Notes: generated by a model not told the origin, from the sequence alone. A stretch of DNA of 64,000 bases from Anaplasma capra (GCF_025628805.1 NZ_JAOTBG010000003.1:1-64000); one strand, 5' to 3'. Positions 27,957 to 37,017 are shown, counted from the stretch's first letter. Translations and numbers: made by a program.

Positions 27957-28661
27957 TTATCTAACAATAGATGCTGCGTGGCTACTCCTTGAGTGGCGAG
28001 AATGCTTTTCCTTATATTGCTGTTCAAGTCCTTTTAAAATGCACTCTATCACGATGTCCCCCTGGAGCATCATTGGGAAAATTAGCGTGAATAACAGATT
28101 TAATAAAAGTTTAAAAAATGACGCTTTCCCTCTGTTTTTCTCGGATCGTATCACCTGTGATGAGCGACCATACATTGCAGCTTCGCGTTCGTTTGATTCT
28201 TTGGTTTGCCCAGCTCTTTGTGTTGGATCCATACCATGTGCTACTTTTACCCTCCGCATGGTTATGAATGCTTTCTCTACCCCTCCCTGTGAGCGTGTTT
28301 TGTGCTGCAATGTTATGCGCGCTGGTACAGATACTTTCTCGCATTTGAACAGACGTGTGGTATTTGCCACGCAATGAGGATATTGCTTACCATGCAACAC
28401 TATGCACCTAGAAGTCGAGCGGACTTTTGCTACCCAACTACCGCTCTGGTGAACTTTATTTCTCTCTAGGATGTAGATCTTGTGCTGCCAAGGCCCTATT
28501 TCCTTGTTTGGAAATGAATTTATGTGCAGAAAGGTTTTTAATACACCGCGTACGGCAGCCACTTGGCCCGGTGTGCCGTGTTTTAATATCAGCCTAATTG
28601 AATGCCGAACTTCCGGAGAGCATCTGCCCGCTATTTCACTTACTGCTAGGGTGTGAGACAT
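27957..28661 (-). CDS. Hypothetical protein in the phage-like group (234 aa)
   Basis: No family recognised. Charged and basic, with many Arg, Lys, His and Ser residues and one hydrophobic stretch near the C terminus (FFKLLLNLLFTLIFPMMLQ, about 181-199). The N terminus is helical. It lies between the tail-tube-like gene and the terminase, 26 bases before the latter. Position suggests a phage-derived or accessory gene, but the sequence does not show it. Possibly degenerate: the gene order of known gene transfer agents would have other structural genes here. Confidence 0.6.
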   Translation of the reverse strand: MSHTLAVSEIAGRCSPEVRHSIRLILKHGTPGQVAAVRGVLKTFLHINSFPNKEIGPWQHKIYILERNKVHQSGSWVAKVRSTSRCIVLHGKQYPHCVANTTRLFKCEKVSVPARITLQHKTRSQGGVEKAFITMRRVKVAHGMDPTQRAGQTKESNEREAAMYGRSSQVIRSEKNRGKASFFKLLLNLLFTLIFPMMLQGDIVIECILKGLEQQYKEKHSRHSRSSHAASIVR

Positions 28662-28733
28662 TGTCTAGTTTGGCGTGAGGACATGCTATGCGCGCAATCC
28701 TACATATTCCTTGTGAATTTATAGTTAATTTTT

Positions 28734-29168
28734 TTATATTTTGGCTTCAAGAGATACGTTGCTGCTTTTCACTTCTCTGTAATATTCAATCAGCCCATTG
28801 CTAGTTAGGGTAACATTAAAACCGTTTAAATTTCCGGCCGCATAATACCGCTCGTATAGCTCAACAAAGCACTTCATAATTACTCGCTCTCTCCTTATGC
28901 CATCGAGAAGCAATTCGCAGTCCAAAGTGCTGCTCTCAAACGAGTGCTGTAACAGAATGCTGTCTGTAGTGGATTGTCCCGCAAGTAGCAGTCCCCCTAC
29001 TCGCACAGTGACATTTCTATCTCCGGCACCGTTTAGGGAGTCTTTCCACCCTCCAGAAAGAACGCTTCTTGTTTCGTAGTTTTTACTTCGTAACGTCAGC
29101 CTGACGTTCTGGATACCTTGTAGAGTAACGTAACCACCGCTTCTTTCCTTAAATTTCAAGATAATCAT
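28734..29168 (-). CDS. Major tail (tail tube) protein, gene-transfer-agent type
   Basis: A 144-aa protein. It is compatible with the TP901-1 or gene-transfer-agent major tail protein family: a short N-terminal strand, ETRSVLSGGWKDSLNGAGDRNVTVRVGG near residues 32-59, then a SILLQHSFESSTLDCELLLDG block and the pattern FVELYERYYAAGNLNGFNVTLTSNG, where tail proteins have a F-x-V-x-x-Y-E-x-x-G stretch. The start overlaps the end of the DUF3168 gene by 20 bases, as in the usual g8-g9 order. Confidence 0.68.
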   Translation of the reverse strand: MIILKFKERSGGYVTLQGIQNVRLTLRSKNYETRSVLSGGWKDSLNGAGDRNVTVRVGGLLLAGQSTTDSILLQHSFESSTLDCELLLDGIRRERVIMKCFVELYERYYAAGNLNGFNVTLTSNGLIEYYREVKSSNVSLEAKI

Positions 29169-29532
29169 CTATTAGTACCTCAAAGCTTACGGTAGATTGG
29201 AAAATCTCTCCCCTACGCACCGTTCTGTGCGTATTACTATTGAGCGTGAGTTCTGTTTCTCTGAGTAGTTTTCGCAATACCCTTTTGGTATGTTCTACAA
29301 TCTCCAATGTCTCTAACATGCTATAGCTGAGGGTATAGCATACCACGTGTACCTTGGAAGTCAGCTCATCAAAAGTTGGTACACCCTTGGAATGATGTAT
29401 GCTTAAATAAATATACGGTACGCTTGCCGCGGTGGGCTCTTGCTCGTACACGCGGCTTACCAAGTTTCTTATTGCATTATCTGACCTTAGGTGCTCTATA
29501 GCCAAAGAATACAGGCCTGTAGCGTTCATCAT
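29149..29532 (-). CDS. DUF3168 family tail-completion protein
   Basis: A 127-aa protein with the DUF3168 pattern: a helix, a V-x-x-R-V-Y segment, an early P-Y-I-Y-L-S-I strand, then VHVVCYTLS and a helix ETLEIVEHTKRVLRKLL, ending in a strand-rich region FEVLIDDYLEI. In gene transfer agents and siphophages this small protein sits between the head-tail connector and the tail tube and joins head to tail. It has that position here, two bases after the connector gene and overlapping the tail-tube gene. Confidence 0.72.
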   Translation of the reverse strand: MMNATGLYSLAIEHLRSDNAIRNLVSRVYEQEPTAASVPYIYLSIHHSKGVPTFDELTSKVHVVCYTLSYSMLETLEIVEHTKRVLRKLLRETELTLNSNTHRTVRRGEIFQSTVSFEVLIDDYLEI

Positions 29533-29533
29533 T

Positions 29534-30091
29534 TTACAGCACTAACTTTACTTCTCTGAAAGGCGTATATATTTCTTTGATAAATGTGAGGTGCTCAACA
29601 GTAATGGCATCTCTCCTCTTGTAGGACACTGCTACGTGATGCAGTATCCCATTCTTAATTTGCATAGGAACATGTTTTGCGTCTGTATATCCCGCTTCAT
29701 AAGCTATTTCCATTCTTGTTGCTCCTAATGTTGCGGGAAATACTATGTTGGATTGCGGGTTGTTAACTAAATACCTTTCTGCTGCTATTATATCGAAGTC
29801 AGAGGCGTCACTGGCTGCTTTCACGTATATGACGGAGATAATAGGTCCGAATGGCAGATATATTTTGTTGGGAATACTACTTCCAGCATAAGACAGCACC
29901 CAGGTTTGCTTACTAAGGGACTGTTCTATATACCACTGGGCATACTCTGAAGACATAGATATTAGGCTTGTTAGTAGATCGTCTTCATTACTATTGCTGA
30001 TTCCCAAGAAAGATTTTGCCTCCATTAAGGTGACTGGAAAACTTGTTGGAGGGGCTTTTCGTGCAACGTGAAAGGCGGGATTTTCCAACAT
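29534..30091 (-). CDS. Phage head-tail connector (gp6/phiE125 gp8-like)
   Basis: A 185-aa protein. It follows the gp6-like connector pattern: PVTLMEAKSFLGISNSNEDDLLTSLISMSSEYAQWYIEQSL near the N terminus (the family's L-x-E-A-K-x-x-L-x-x-x-x-x-x-D-D-x-L). A WVLSYAG strand and an IYLPFGPIISVIYVK segment follow. It then has an A-R-M-E-I-A-Y-E-A-G-Y motif, where the family has V-x-Y-x-A-G-Y, and a C-terminal helical region. Connectors join the portal to the tail. The next genes downstream are DUF3168 and tail tube, as in tailed phages and gene transfer agents. Confidence 0.75.
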   Translation of the reverse strand: MLENPAFHVARKAPPTSFPVTLMEAKSFLGISNSNEDDLLTSLISMSSEYAQWYIEQSLSKQTWVLSYAGSSIPNKIYLPFGPIISVIYVKAASDASDFDIIAAERYLVNNPQSNIVFPATLGATRMEIAYEAGYTDAKHVPMQIKNGILHHVAVSYKRRDAITVEHLTFIKEIYTPFREVKLVL

Positions 30092-30099
30092 ACAGAAAC

Positions 30100-30429
30100 C
30101 TATATTGCAGCAAAATTTTTGAGAGCTTCTTGTATAATTTCCGCTATTATCCTACTCATAATCTCTTGATTTTTCTGGTGTAAACCTGGTATACCAGTGG
30201 TGTGCAGATCATCAAAAGTAACTCCGCCAAAAAGCTTTACGTATTCCTTTTGTAGTAGCGCGATAAACTCTTCTCCTAGTGTGTGGCTGATCCGCTCTAA
30301 GAATGAGCGCAGGATACTATCCAAAATATATTGAAACTGCTCTTCTTTTTCTTTGAGTAGCTCATCAACGCTTGCCAGGGCAGAGTCCAATAGGGCGGTC
30401 TCATGCTGTACTTTGTGGTTGTGGGTCAT
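30100..30429 (-). CDS. Small helical hypothetical protein at the head of the phage-like group (109 aa)
   Basis: No family recognised. Almost wholly alpha-helical and rich in Leu, Glu and Lys, with a long coiled-coil-like run from SALASVDELLKEKEEQ to LLQKEYVKLF, then a second helix KNQEIMSRIIAEIIQEALKNF. It has no membrane segment. It ends eight bases before the connector gene on the same strand, so it is likely co-transcribed. It could be a scaffold or a small head-assembly protein, but nothing in it proves this. Confidence 0.6.
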   Translation of the reverse strand: MTHNHKVQHETALLDSALASVDELLKEKEEQFQYILDSILRSFLERISHTLGEEFIALLQKEYVKLFGGVTFDDLHTTGIPGLHQKNQEIMSRIIAEIIQEALKNFAAI

Positions 30430-30793
30430 GTAGAAAGCTCAAAGTGGATATGAGAGAATTGTAGGGGCAGCGTACTTACCCAGGAAGCAAAAATTCTGCC
30501 TAGGTTTTCTACGCCTAGTCTACTGCACCGATAAAAGCATTGACGGAAATGCGCTCAGGCGCACGGGACTGGCTATAACTTTAAAGTTGATATCCTTCTG
30601 TAGCGGGGGCTGCTGACACTCTGGGACTACTTAAATGCGCGATGCCCCACCCCCAAGGTCCATGTTCATACGCTACCCCAGGGCAGCAGCATCCACCGTC
30701 CAGTGCCGAAGGTCGTGCTGCACTAAGTTGCACATCCGCTGCGATACTCACACAAGTTGCGAGTTAATGCCACTGGGGTAAGACCCCAAAGTT
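30430..30793. other. Intergenic region with a degenerate copy of the putA 3' end
   Basis: About 364 bases. At about 30672-30710 the minus strand carries roughly 30 bases that closely resemble the end of putA at 30810-30855 (ACTGCTGCC and GGTAGCGT shared). Otherwise no gene-like pattern seen. Confidence 0.4.
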
Positions 30794-33700
30794 TTACTCA
30801 TCTTCCAGGCATACAAGCGAAACGCTACCCCCTAAGGCAGCAGTATTTACCGTAACGGCCTTTTCTGTCACAAATCTATGTAGGTAATAGGGCCCCCCTG
30901 CCTTGGGACCGGTTCCTGACAAGCCCCTACCCCCGAAAGGCTGCACTCCTACCACTGCACCAACCTGATTCCTATTAACGTACACGTTACCAGCTCCTAT
31001 CCTGTCAGTGATGTCGTCGATACTACTCTGGATTCTACTTTGTACAGCAAAAGTAAGCCCGTACCCGGTACTATTAATGTCATCAAGCACACTCTGAAGA
31101 TCGGGCTTTTTGTACCTCACAATGTGGAGCACAGGCCCAAAAACCTCTCGCTCAAGCTGAGAAATTGACTCAATCTCAAAAATATGTGGGGGAAAGAAAT
31201 AACCTTCCTCCTCTCCAGATAGATAGCTAATATCTAGCTTACACAGAAGCTTGACCTGCTTTTTTTGCATTTCCGCCGCATAAGCATTCAGCATATCAAA
31301 GCTTTGCTTATCAATAACCGGACCTATATCTGTACTAATGGCCATGGGATTTCCCAACCGAAGTTCCGCAGCAGAGCCACAGATCTTTTCTATCTGCCTG
31401 TCCGCAATTTCTTCTTGTAGGAACAGCACCCTTAAAGAGGAGCATCTCTGCCCAGCACTCTTAAACGCAGAGGCAATAACATCATCAGCAACTTGCTCTA
31501 GCAGCGCAGAGCTATCAACGATCATAGCATTAATACCACCGGTCTCAGCTACCAGCGGGATGATGTCCCTACCGCGGGCGGCTATAGCCTGATTTATTAT
31601 GTTAGCAGTCTCTGTAGAACCCGTAAATGCCACCCCAGAAACTTTCTCATTCTTGAGCAGAGTCGCACCCAACACTTCCCCTCTTCCGGGAACAAAAAGC
31701 AATACATCTGTCGGTATACCAGCCCTATGCAGCAGTTTTACTGCCTCATACGCTACCAAGGAGGTCTGCTCAGCCGGCTTAGCCACGACTGTGTTTCCAG
31801 CAACTAGAGCCGCCGCCACAGGGCCCAGAAAAATGGCTAGAGGGAAATTCCACGGCGATATACAAACAAAAACACCTCTACTTTCAAAGTAGAGATAATT
31901 TTCTTCTCCCGCCGGTCCAGGCAGGCTAACGGGGTCAGTCAGCTGATTTCTGGCGAGCATTGCATAGTACCTCAAGAAATCTACCGCCTCTCTGATCTCT
32001 GCAACAGCATCTGGGATTACTTTGCCTCCCTCCCTGATAAGAAGGGAAAAGAACCTACCCCTTTCCTTTTCAAGCAAATCCGCGGCGTGCTCCAATATAG
32101 CTGCACGCTCGTCTACGGAGACGCTGCTCCACTTACGGAACGCACTGTGCGCAACATCCACACTCTGCAGGGCGTGCTCTTCGGTAGCGAATAACACCTC
32201 CCCCACCTTGGTGCTCAGGCTAGCAGGAGAGAACACCTCATAAAGCTCTCCACCCTCTACGTCCTGACCGTCGATTATCGGGCACGCTTTCCAGCATGTG
32301 TTGTCAAACGCACCTACCTCTTCACTCAATGCGAGCATGGCAAGCGAATCAGAGGTATTTACTCCAGCAGAATTCACCCTACCATCTGGAAACATCTCCG
32401 AAGGCAAGGGAATAGACGGGTGGGGAGCGTACTCCAAAGATTTCGCCTTTTCCAGAGGGTCAGCACACAAGTGTTCAACCGAAATATCAGCATCGTTAAT
32501 CATGTTGACAAAAGAGCTATTAGTACCATTTTCCAGCAATCTCCTTATCAGGTAAGGAAGCAACTCCTGATGCTGTCCTATGGGAGCGTATACACGACAC
32601 CTCACGTTCGGTGCAACCTCTTTGGTCACGTAGTCATACAAGCCCTGAGCCATACCATACAGACGTTGGAACTCAAACCCTGGGTGGCCCTTGTCAGCCA
32701 TCTCCAGTACCAAGGAAAGAGTGTACGCGTTATGTGTTGCAAAGCAGGGATAAAAGGTGTTCGGCTTGCTTAAGATCCTTTGTACGCAGGCGATATAAGA
32801 GACATCCGTGTATGCCCTTCTGGTAAACACTGGATACCCCTCCAGCCCCAGCTCCTGCGCATACTTGATTTCATAATCCCAATACGCCCCCTTAACCAAT
32901 CTGAGCACCATTTTTCGATTTGCCCGTATGGCTATATCTTCCACAAAGTCAATAACTGACAGCGCCCTCTTCTGGTAAGCTTGAACCGCTAAACCAAGGC
33001 CCTCCCAGCCACTAAGGGAATTGTCTGAGAATACGGTATCTAACACCATGAGAGACAGCTCCAATCTTCGAGCCTCCTCAGCATCTACTGTCAACCGGAT
33101 ATTGTACTTCTTTGCAGCTTGGCAGAGCTCCAACAGTTTTGATGATAAGTCCTTCATGATGTAGTCAGCCTGTCCAAACTCGTACCTGGGGTTCAGAGCA
33201 GAAAGCTTGACTGATATACCATGGCGTGACTCCAAGCCGGCCCCAGCATTTGGATCAGAGCCCAGCGTTTCTATCGCATGCATGTAAGAGGTGAAATATT
33301 TATCTGCCTCCTCCTGGGTTCTGGCCGCCTCTCCCAAAACATCGAAAGAGCAGACCCGTTTTTGCTCGTGACTTCTCGTAATTGCCTCTTCTATTGTTCT
33401 TCCAGACACAAAGTGCCTACCCAATACCTGCATTGCTTGCAGAGCAGCCTTCCTGATGATGGGCTCACCCATATTCTTGAGCAGATTACCTAGAACACTA
33501 TACCACCGCGAGTCATCAATCTCTTTAAGCATACACGAGCCTATGCTCAGCGCCAGAGTGGACGCGTTCACGAACATTGACGAAGAACGACCTATGTGCT
33601 TATTCCACGCAGAACGCGTGACTTTGTCTCTTATCATGCCATCCACAGTGCAGTCATCTGGGATTCTTAGCAAGGACTCTGCCAAACACATCAGCGCCAC

Positions 33701-33937
33701 GCCCTCCTCGGTTGAAAGCCCATACTGTTGCATGAAAGCGTCTATTATAGTGGAGCTCTTGCCCGCGCGGACCTTCTCTATAATCTGCTTGGCTAGGCTA
33801 TATATCCGTATTTTGGAATCTTGCGATATCTCAGTACGTTCAGTAAGGTACCTTATGTAACTCTTCTCATCGGTACTGTACAGCTCCTGCATGCGTCTAC
33901 GCAGCTCGCTAGGCGACTGCAATGGGCTAATCATCAT
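30794..33937 (-). CDS. putA: Bifunctional proline dehydrogenase / P5C dehydrogenase
   Basis: PutA oxidises proline to glutamate in two steps: FAD-linked dehydrogenation to pyrroline-5-carboxylate, then NAD-linked oxidation. The 1047-aa protein begins with a helical arm. Its proline dehydrogenase domain (about 180-480) has FDVLGEAARTQEEAD, KLSALNPRYEF, DAEEARRLELSL, RLVKGAYWDYEIK and ATHNAYT. An aldehyde dehydrogenase domain (about 560-1030) has SPWNFPLAIFLGPVAAALVAGN, FTGSTETA, catalytic Glu in VAETGG, catalytic Cys in SAGQRCSS and GGRGLSGTGPKAGG. It lacks the ribbon-helix-helix repressor domain of E. coli PutA. The frame opens at 33982; I prefer the ATG at 33937. Proline is a likely carbon source (inference). 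Confidence 0.96.
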   Translation of the reverse strand: MMISPLQSPSELRRRMQELYSTDEKSYIRYLTERTEISQDSKIRIYSLAKQIIEKVRAGKSSTIIDAFMQQYGLSTEEGVALMCLAESLLRIPDDCTVDGMIRDKVTRSAWNKHIGRSSSMFVNASTLALSIGSCMLKEIDDSRWYSVLGNLLKNMGEPIIRKAALQAMQVLGRHFVSGRTIEEAITRSHEQKRVCSFDVLGEAARTQEEADKYFTSYMHAIETLGSDPNAGAGLESRHGISVKLSALNPRYEFGQADYIMKDLSSKLLELCQAAKKYNIRLTVDAEEARRLELSLMVLDTVFSDNSLSGWEGLGLAVQAYQKRALSVIDFVEDIAIRANRKMVLRLVKGAYWDYEIKYAQELGLEGYPVFTRRAYTDVSYIACVQRILSKPNTFYPCFATHNAYTLSLVLEMADKGHPGFEFQRLYGMAQGLYDYVTKEVAPNVRCRVYAPIGQHQELLPYLIRRLLENGTNSSFVNMINDADISVEHLCADPLEKAKSLEYAPHPSIPLPSEMFPDGRVNSAGVNTSDSLAMLALSEEVGAFDNTCWKACPIIDGQDVEGGELYEVFSPASLSTKVGEVLFATEEHALQSVDVAHSAFRKWSSVSVDERAAILEHAADLLEKERGRFFSLLIREGGKVIPDAVAEIREAVDFLRYYAMLARNQLTDPVSLPGPAGEENYLYFESRGVFVCISPWNFPLAIFLGPVAAALVAGNTVVAKPAEQTSLVAYEAVKLLHRAGIPTDVLLFVPGRGEVLGATLLKNEKVSGVAFTGSTETANIINQAIAARGRDIIPLVAETGGINAMIVDSSALLEQVADDVIASAFKSAGQRCSSLRVLFLQEEIADRQIEKICGSAAELRLGNPMAISTDIGPVIDKQSFDMLNAYAAEMQKKQVKLLCKLDISYLSGEEEGYFFPPHIFEIESISQLEREVFGPVLHIVRYKKPDLQSVLDDINSTGYGLTFAVQSRIQSSIDDITDRIGAGNVYVNRNQVGAVVGVQPFGGRGLSGTGPKAGGPYYLHRFVTEKAVTVNTAALGGSVSLVCLEDE

Positions 33938-34207
33938 ACTAAAACCTCCGCAAAACACAAGTAGACAGCAAGCCACGCGCACGGGCTGCAGACCCAGGAG
34001 CCAGAAAGAAGACGTGGCCGAGCTTTAAACCCTGAGAAGCAACGCCCGTCCGACAGCGCAAAGGACCCCTAAAACGCACCTACGCAACACTAAAAGCACT
34101 GGGATAGTATCAAATGATATTGCGCTAATCAAGTAAAATTAGTTAGTATCGGCTGGGTGCTGGGTCGCATAGAATTTGGATGTTGTGCAGATATCGTTGG
34201 TGTATGT

Positions 34208-34951
34208 ATGTTTAATTTGTCTGGAAAAAAGTTTCTTGTTGTAGGGGCATCCGGAGGTATAGGAGCGGCCATCTCCGTTTTCTTGTCAAAAGCAGATGCA
34301 AAGTTGTGTATATCAGGCACGAGGATGGATGCGTTGCATGATGTCGCGTCTAAATGCGCTACAAGTGCGACACACGTGCTGCAGTGCAATCTACTCAATG
34401 GTGAAGAGGTAGACACTCTAGTAGACAGGGCGGCTGAAAGTATGTCAGGAATCGATGGCGTAGTTTGCAGTGCAGGCATTACGCTGGATAAGCTTTCGCT
34501 TCGCATCACCGACGAGGATTGGGACAAGGTCATAGCGGTAAATCTGACTTCCGTGTTTAAGATTAACAGGGGTGCGTGCCGTGCAATGCTGAAAAACAAA
34601 GGTGGTGGTCGGATCATCAATATATCTTCAGTTGTTGGTGTTACTGGGAATGTAGGGCAGGCAAACTACTCAGCATCTAAATCCGGCATAATAGGGATGA
34701 GTAAGTCCATTGCGCTAGAATTTGCGTCGCGCGGAATAACTGTAAACTGCGTTGCCCCCGGTTTTATAGATACACAAATGACGGCCCAGTTGTCCGATAA
34801 ACAAAAAGAGAGCATATTGGGCAACATACCTATGGGACGCATGGGCACTCCGGAAGATGTTGCTTCGGTAGTTCTGTTTTTGGCAAGCAATGCCAGTAGT
34901 TACATAACTGGGCAAACCATACACGTGAATGGAGGTATGGTAATGTGCTAG
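34208..34951 (+). CDS. fabG: 3-oxoacyl-[acyl-carrier-protein] reductase
   Basis: FabG reduces 3-ketoacyl-ACP with NADPH in fatty acid synthesis. The 247-aa short-chain dehydrogenase shows GASGGIG (13-19) for cofactor binding, NLLN and CSAGIT, catalytic Ser in ISSVVG (140-142), catalytic Y154 and K158 in YSASKSG, and NCVAPGFIDTQMT. The frame is open from 34157, but the ATG at 34208 fits the family N terminus. The C-terminal HVNGGMVMC is typical. It is divergent from putA. Confidence 0.95.
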   Translation: MFNLSGKKFLVVGASGGIGAAISVFLSKADAKLCISGTRMDALHDVASKCATSATHVLQCNLLNGEEVDTLVDRAAESMSGIDGVVCSAGITLDKLSLRITDEDWDKVIAVNLTSVFKINRGACRAMLKNKGGGRIINISSVVGVTGNVGQANYSASKSGIIGMSKSIALEFASRGITVNCVAPGFIDTQMTAQLSDKQKESILGNIPMGRMGTPEDVASVVLFLASNASSYITGQTIHVNGGMVMC

Positions 34952-35116
34952 GAGTGCGGGCAGACATGTGGTTGTAGTATCCACTGTATGTGGGCTCTTG
35001 TGCCTCCGCTGTGCCTTACATGTCGCCGTTGTGTTGGTATAGGTGAAACATAAGGAGTAAGTGATTGCAATTCCCTGGTAGTGCTCCAAGTATTAGGTTT
35101 TTCTCCATCCGGCTTG
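34952..35116. other. Intergenic region after fabG
   Basis: About 165 bases with no recognised gene. It is bordered on the right by a decayed reading frame. Confidence 0.4.
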
Positions 35117-35505
35117 TTAGTACCGCTGTATGCCGCGTTCAAGCAAGTCTAGGGCGGGTGCCTCAAGGCTGTAGCCGCGCATCTCCAACTCAAGGACGTA
35201 GTGCGTGGTAGTGCTCCACAAATGGGCTGTGCAGGACACTTTTGAATATCATTGTAAGATACTCAGGAAGCGGCACCGCAGCGGCATAGCGGGCAAGACC
35301 TTCTATCTCAATAAGCTGCTCCGTCTCTGTGCATCAGTTTGTTACGTGTGATGAGGACGCAATCTTTGGTGTACTGGGGTAGATGCATCACGCAGTTACT
35401 AAGGTAATGCGACCAATGGCTGGGACCTGTTCTGAAGCCGCAAGCACGCTGTGCGAGTGTTGCTGATCATGGCGGAAGAGCACGAACTAAAAATGGAAAA
35501 TCAAG
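35117..35505 (-). pseudogene. Decayed gene of unknown family
   Basis: On the minus strand one frame reads from about 35505 as VLFRHDQQHSHSVLAASEQV and so on, and crosses two TGA stops (near 35392 and 35336). It then continues with TEQLIEIEGLARYAAAVPLP, ends at a TGA (35190-35192) and is followed in the next frame by MRGYSLEAPALDLLERG, with TAA at 35117-35119. Restoring the frame gives about 125 residues of helical, protein-like sequence with codon use like real genes. I do not recognise the family. It lies between fabG and tRNA-Met and was probably longer upstream. Confidence 0.6.
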
Positions 35506-35566
35506 GATTGTAGCCCCATAAACACGCACGCCAACAGGAAGCGCGGCACAGCGGCTGCGCGAGCTG

Positions 35567-35638
35567 TGGCTAAGGAGGGATTCGAACCCCCGACCCGGAG
35601 ATTATGATGCTCCTGCTCTACCCCTGAGCTACCTAGCC
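35567..35638 (-). tRNA. tRNA-Met (elongator, anticodon CAU)
   Basis: A 72-base tRNA. GGCTAGG pairs with CTTAGCC with one G-T wobble. The anticodon loop ATCATAA gives CAU with U at position 33. T arm GGGGG-TTCGAAT-CCCTC. The anticodon stem GGAGC/TCTCC has a C-T mismatch at the loop-closing pair. It lacks the C-A 1-72 mismatch of the initiator. A lysidine-modified tRNA-Ile cannot be ruled out. CCA is not encoded. Confidence 0.85.
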
Positions 35639-35955
35639 TAGATTAGCCCGAAAACAAGGGGATATCACATCTTGTTCTACGTTGCAACCCGCATATTGCA
35701 TGTGTATTGCAGTAAGTTTAATGTAACGCAAGCATGCAACTTACCGCATACCATAGAGGGAAGCTCCGCGCTTATGGTTGAGCTGTGCAACGTAAGCTAT
35801 TGTTCATAGTACTCATGTATCCTTGCCGCAGGTGTTTTGCCGATTATAACATTACCCGGTATAACGCGATAAATTTCCGGTGAGATCCCACTCAGACCAA
35901 CTTTTGATCACTTACACCAACCAACAGACTTAGCACACCTTGTGAGGGGACGAAT
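35639..35955. other. Intergenic region without a recognised gene
   Basis: About 317 bases upstream of a membrane-protein gene and of tRNA-Met on the other strand, so it must hold two promoters; I cannot fix them. Direct and inverted TGCA-rich words (TTGCATG, GCATGCAA) recur around 35690-35730. Confidence 0.4.
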
Positions 35956-36921
35956 TTGAGCAGGAAGAGAGACCAGAAAGGAGGCGTTTTGGTTACGCGT
36001 GTGCCACCCGAAGATACAGTATTTGTTATTCTGACTGCACAAGAGGGGAGTTCAGTGTCTTATGGTCGGGCTCCACACTTCTCACCCAGCAGATTGGAGA
36101 GCCGAAGAATAGACAATAAGCGCTCAATATTCACTACAGATAATGTGGGGGCTGCCGCGCGCACAATATTTATGTGCTATTGGGTCAGCGTAATTATGAC
36201 CTATGTACTAGCGCTTTCTACGCATGGTGCGAGTAAGTCTAACGTTGGTGCTGCACTTCCTTTTGTAGTATCCGTGCTTGCGATTTTAGGATACGTGACC
36301 ACCTTTGCCCTAAGCGCGCGTGGTTATGTGAAGAAACGCAGAGACAAGTTACTTGGACTCGAGGTTGTGGATGCAGTTGCCTCATGCTTGGAGGCAACAA
36401 TTGTTGTTGGTCTATCAGCCGCATCACTGGGGTATATGATCTCTGGAATAAAAACCCCTCGCTACTTCCTGTTGTTAGGGTGTTTTGGGTCAATGCTTGC
36501 TATCATATCCAAGCTTGCCTCCCTCAGTGCCAACTATAAGATATTGCAACTGGAAGGCCAGAACATGAGCGAAGAAGAGTATCGCTCAAGGGTAAAAACG
36601 GCCAAAAGCCTTAGAATGCTTGGTGCTCTCTCTGTAACGTTGGGTGCCATGAGTATATGTATGAATATTTCGGCCTTCATTAGCACAGGTATTGATACCA
36701 GTGGGCAGGCTTGGAATATTGCAAAAACTATAGCAAGTTTTGGGTGGTTGACATGTTGTGTTGGATCCTTCGTTCTATTACGCTTGGCAAATCGCAATAG
36801 GTGCTATCATAGAGTTCTTCCCGAATGTGAAATAAAACCCGTTGCAGAAATACTTGAAGAGAAACACAAAAAACCCATAAAAGACGCCAGGGCTCTGTCA
36901 GTGATTCAGCGCCAGGTATAG
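35956..36921 (+). CDS. Hypothetical six-helix membrane protein (321 aa)
   Basis: No family recognised. It begins at a TTG; no ATG occurs before the first helix region. A polar N terminus of about 65 residues is followed by hydrophobic helices at about 70-90, 98-121, 141-162, 169-192, 221-244 and 257-278, and a basic tail. The loop at 195-218 is charged (EGQNMSEEEYRSRVKTAKSLR). It shows no motif of known transporters. A probable inner-membrane protein specific to the group (inference). Confidence 0.75.
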   Translation: MSRKRDQKGGVLVTRVPPEDTVFVILTAQEGSSVSYGRAPHFSPSRLESRRIDNKRSIFTTDNVGAAARTIFMCYWVSVIMTYVLALSTHGASKSNVGAALPFVVSVLAILGYVTTFALSARGYVKKRRDKLLGLEVVDAVASCLEATIVVGLSAASLGYMISGIKTPRYFLLLGCFGSMLAIISKLASLSANYKILQLEGQNMSEEEYRSRVKTAKSLRMLGALSVTLGAMSICMNISAFISTGIDTSGQAWNIAKTIASFGWLTCCVGSFVLLRLANRNRCYHRVLPECEIKPVAEILEEKHKKPIKDARALSVIQRQV

Positions 36922-37017
36922 GCATAAATTCCCTCCCCTGGTGCAACTCACATTTGAAATTAGGTGCTCCCATGCTGTTGCAGATGTAGTTGCCGCTCTT
37001 AGGTCTTATGTGGCGGT

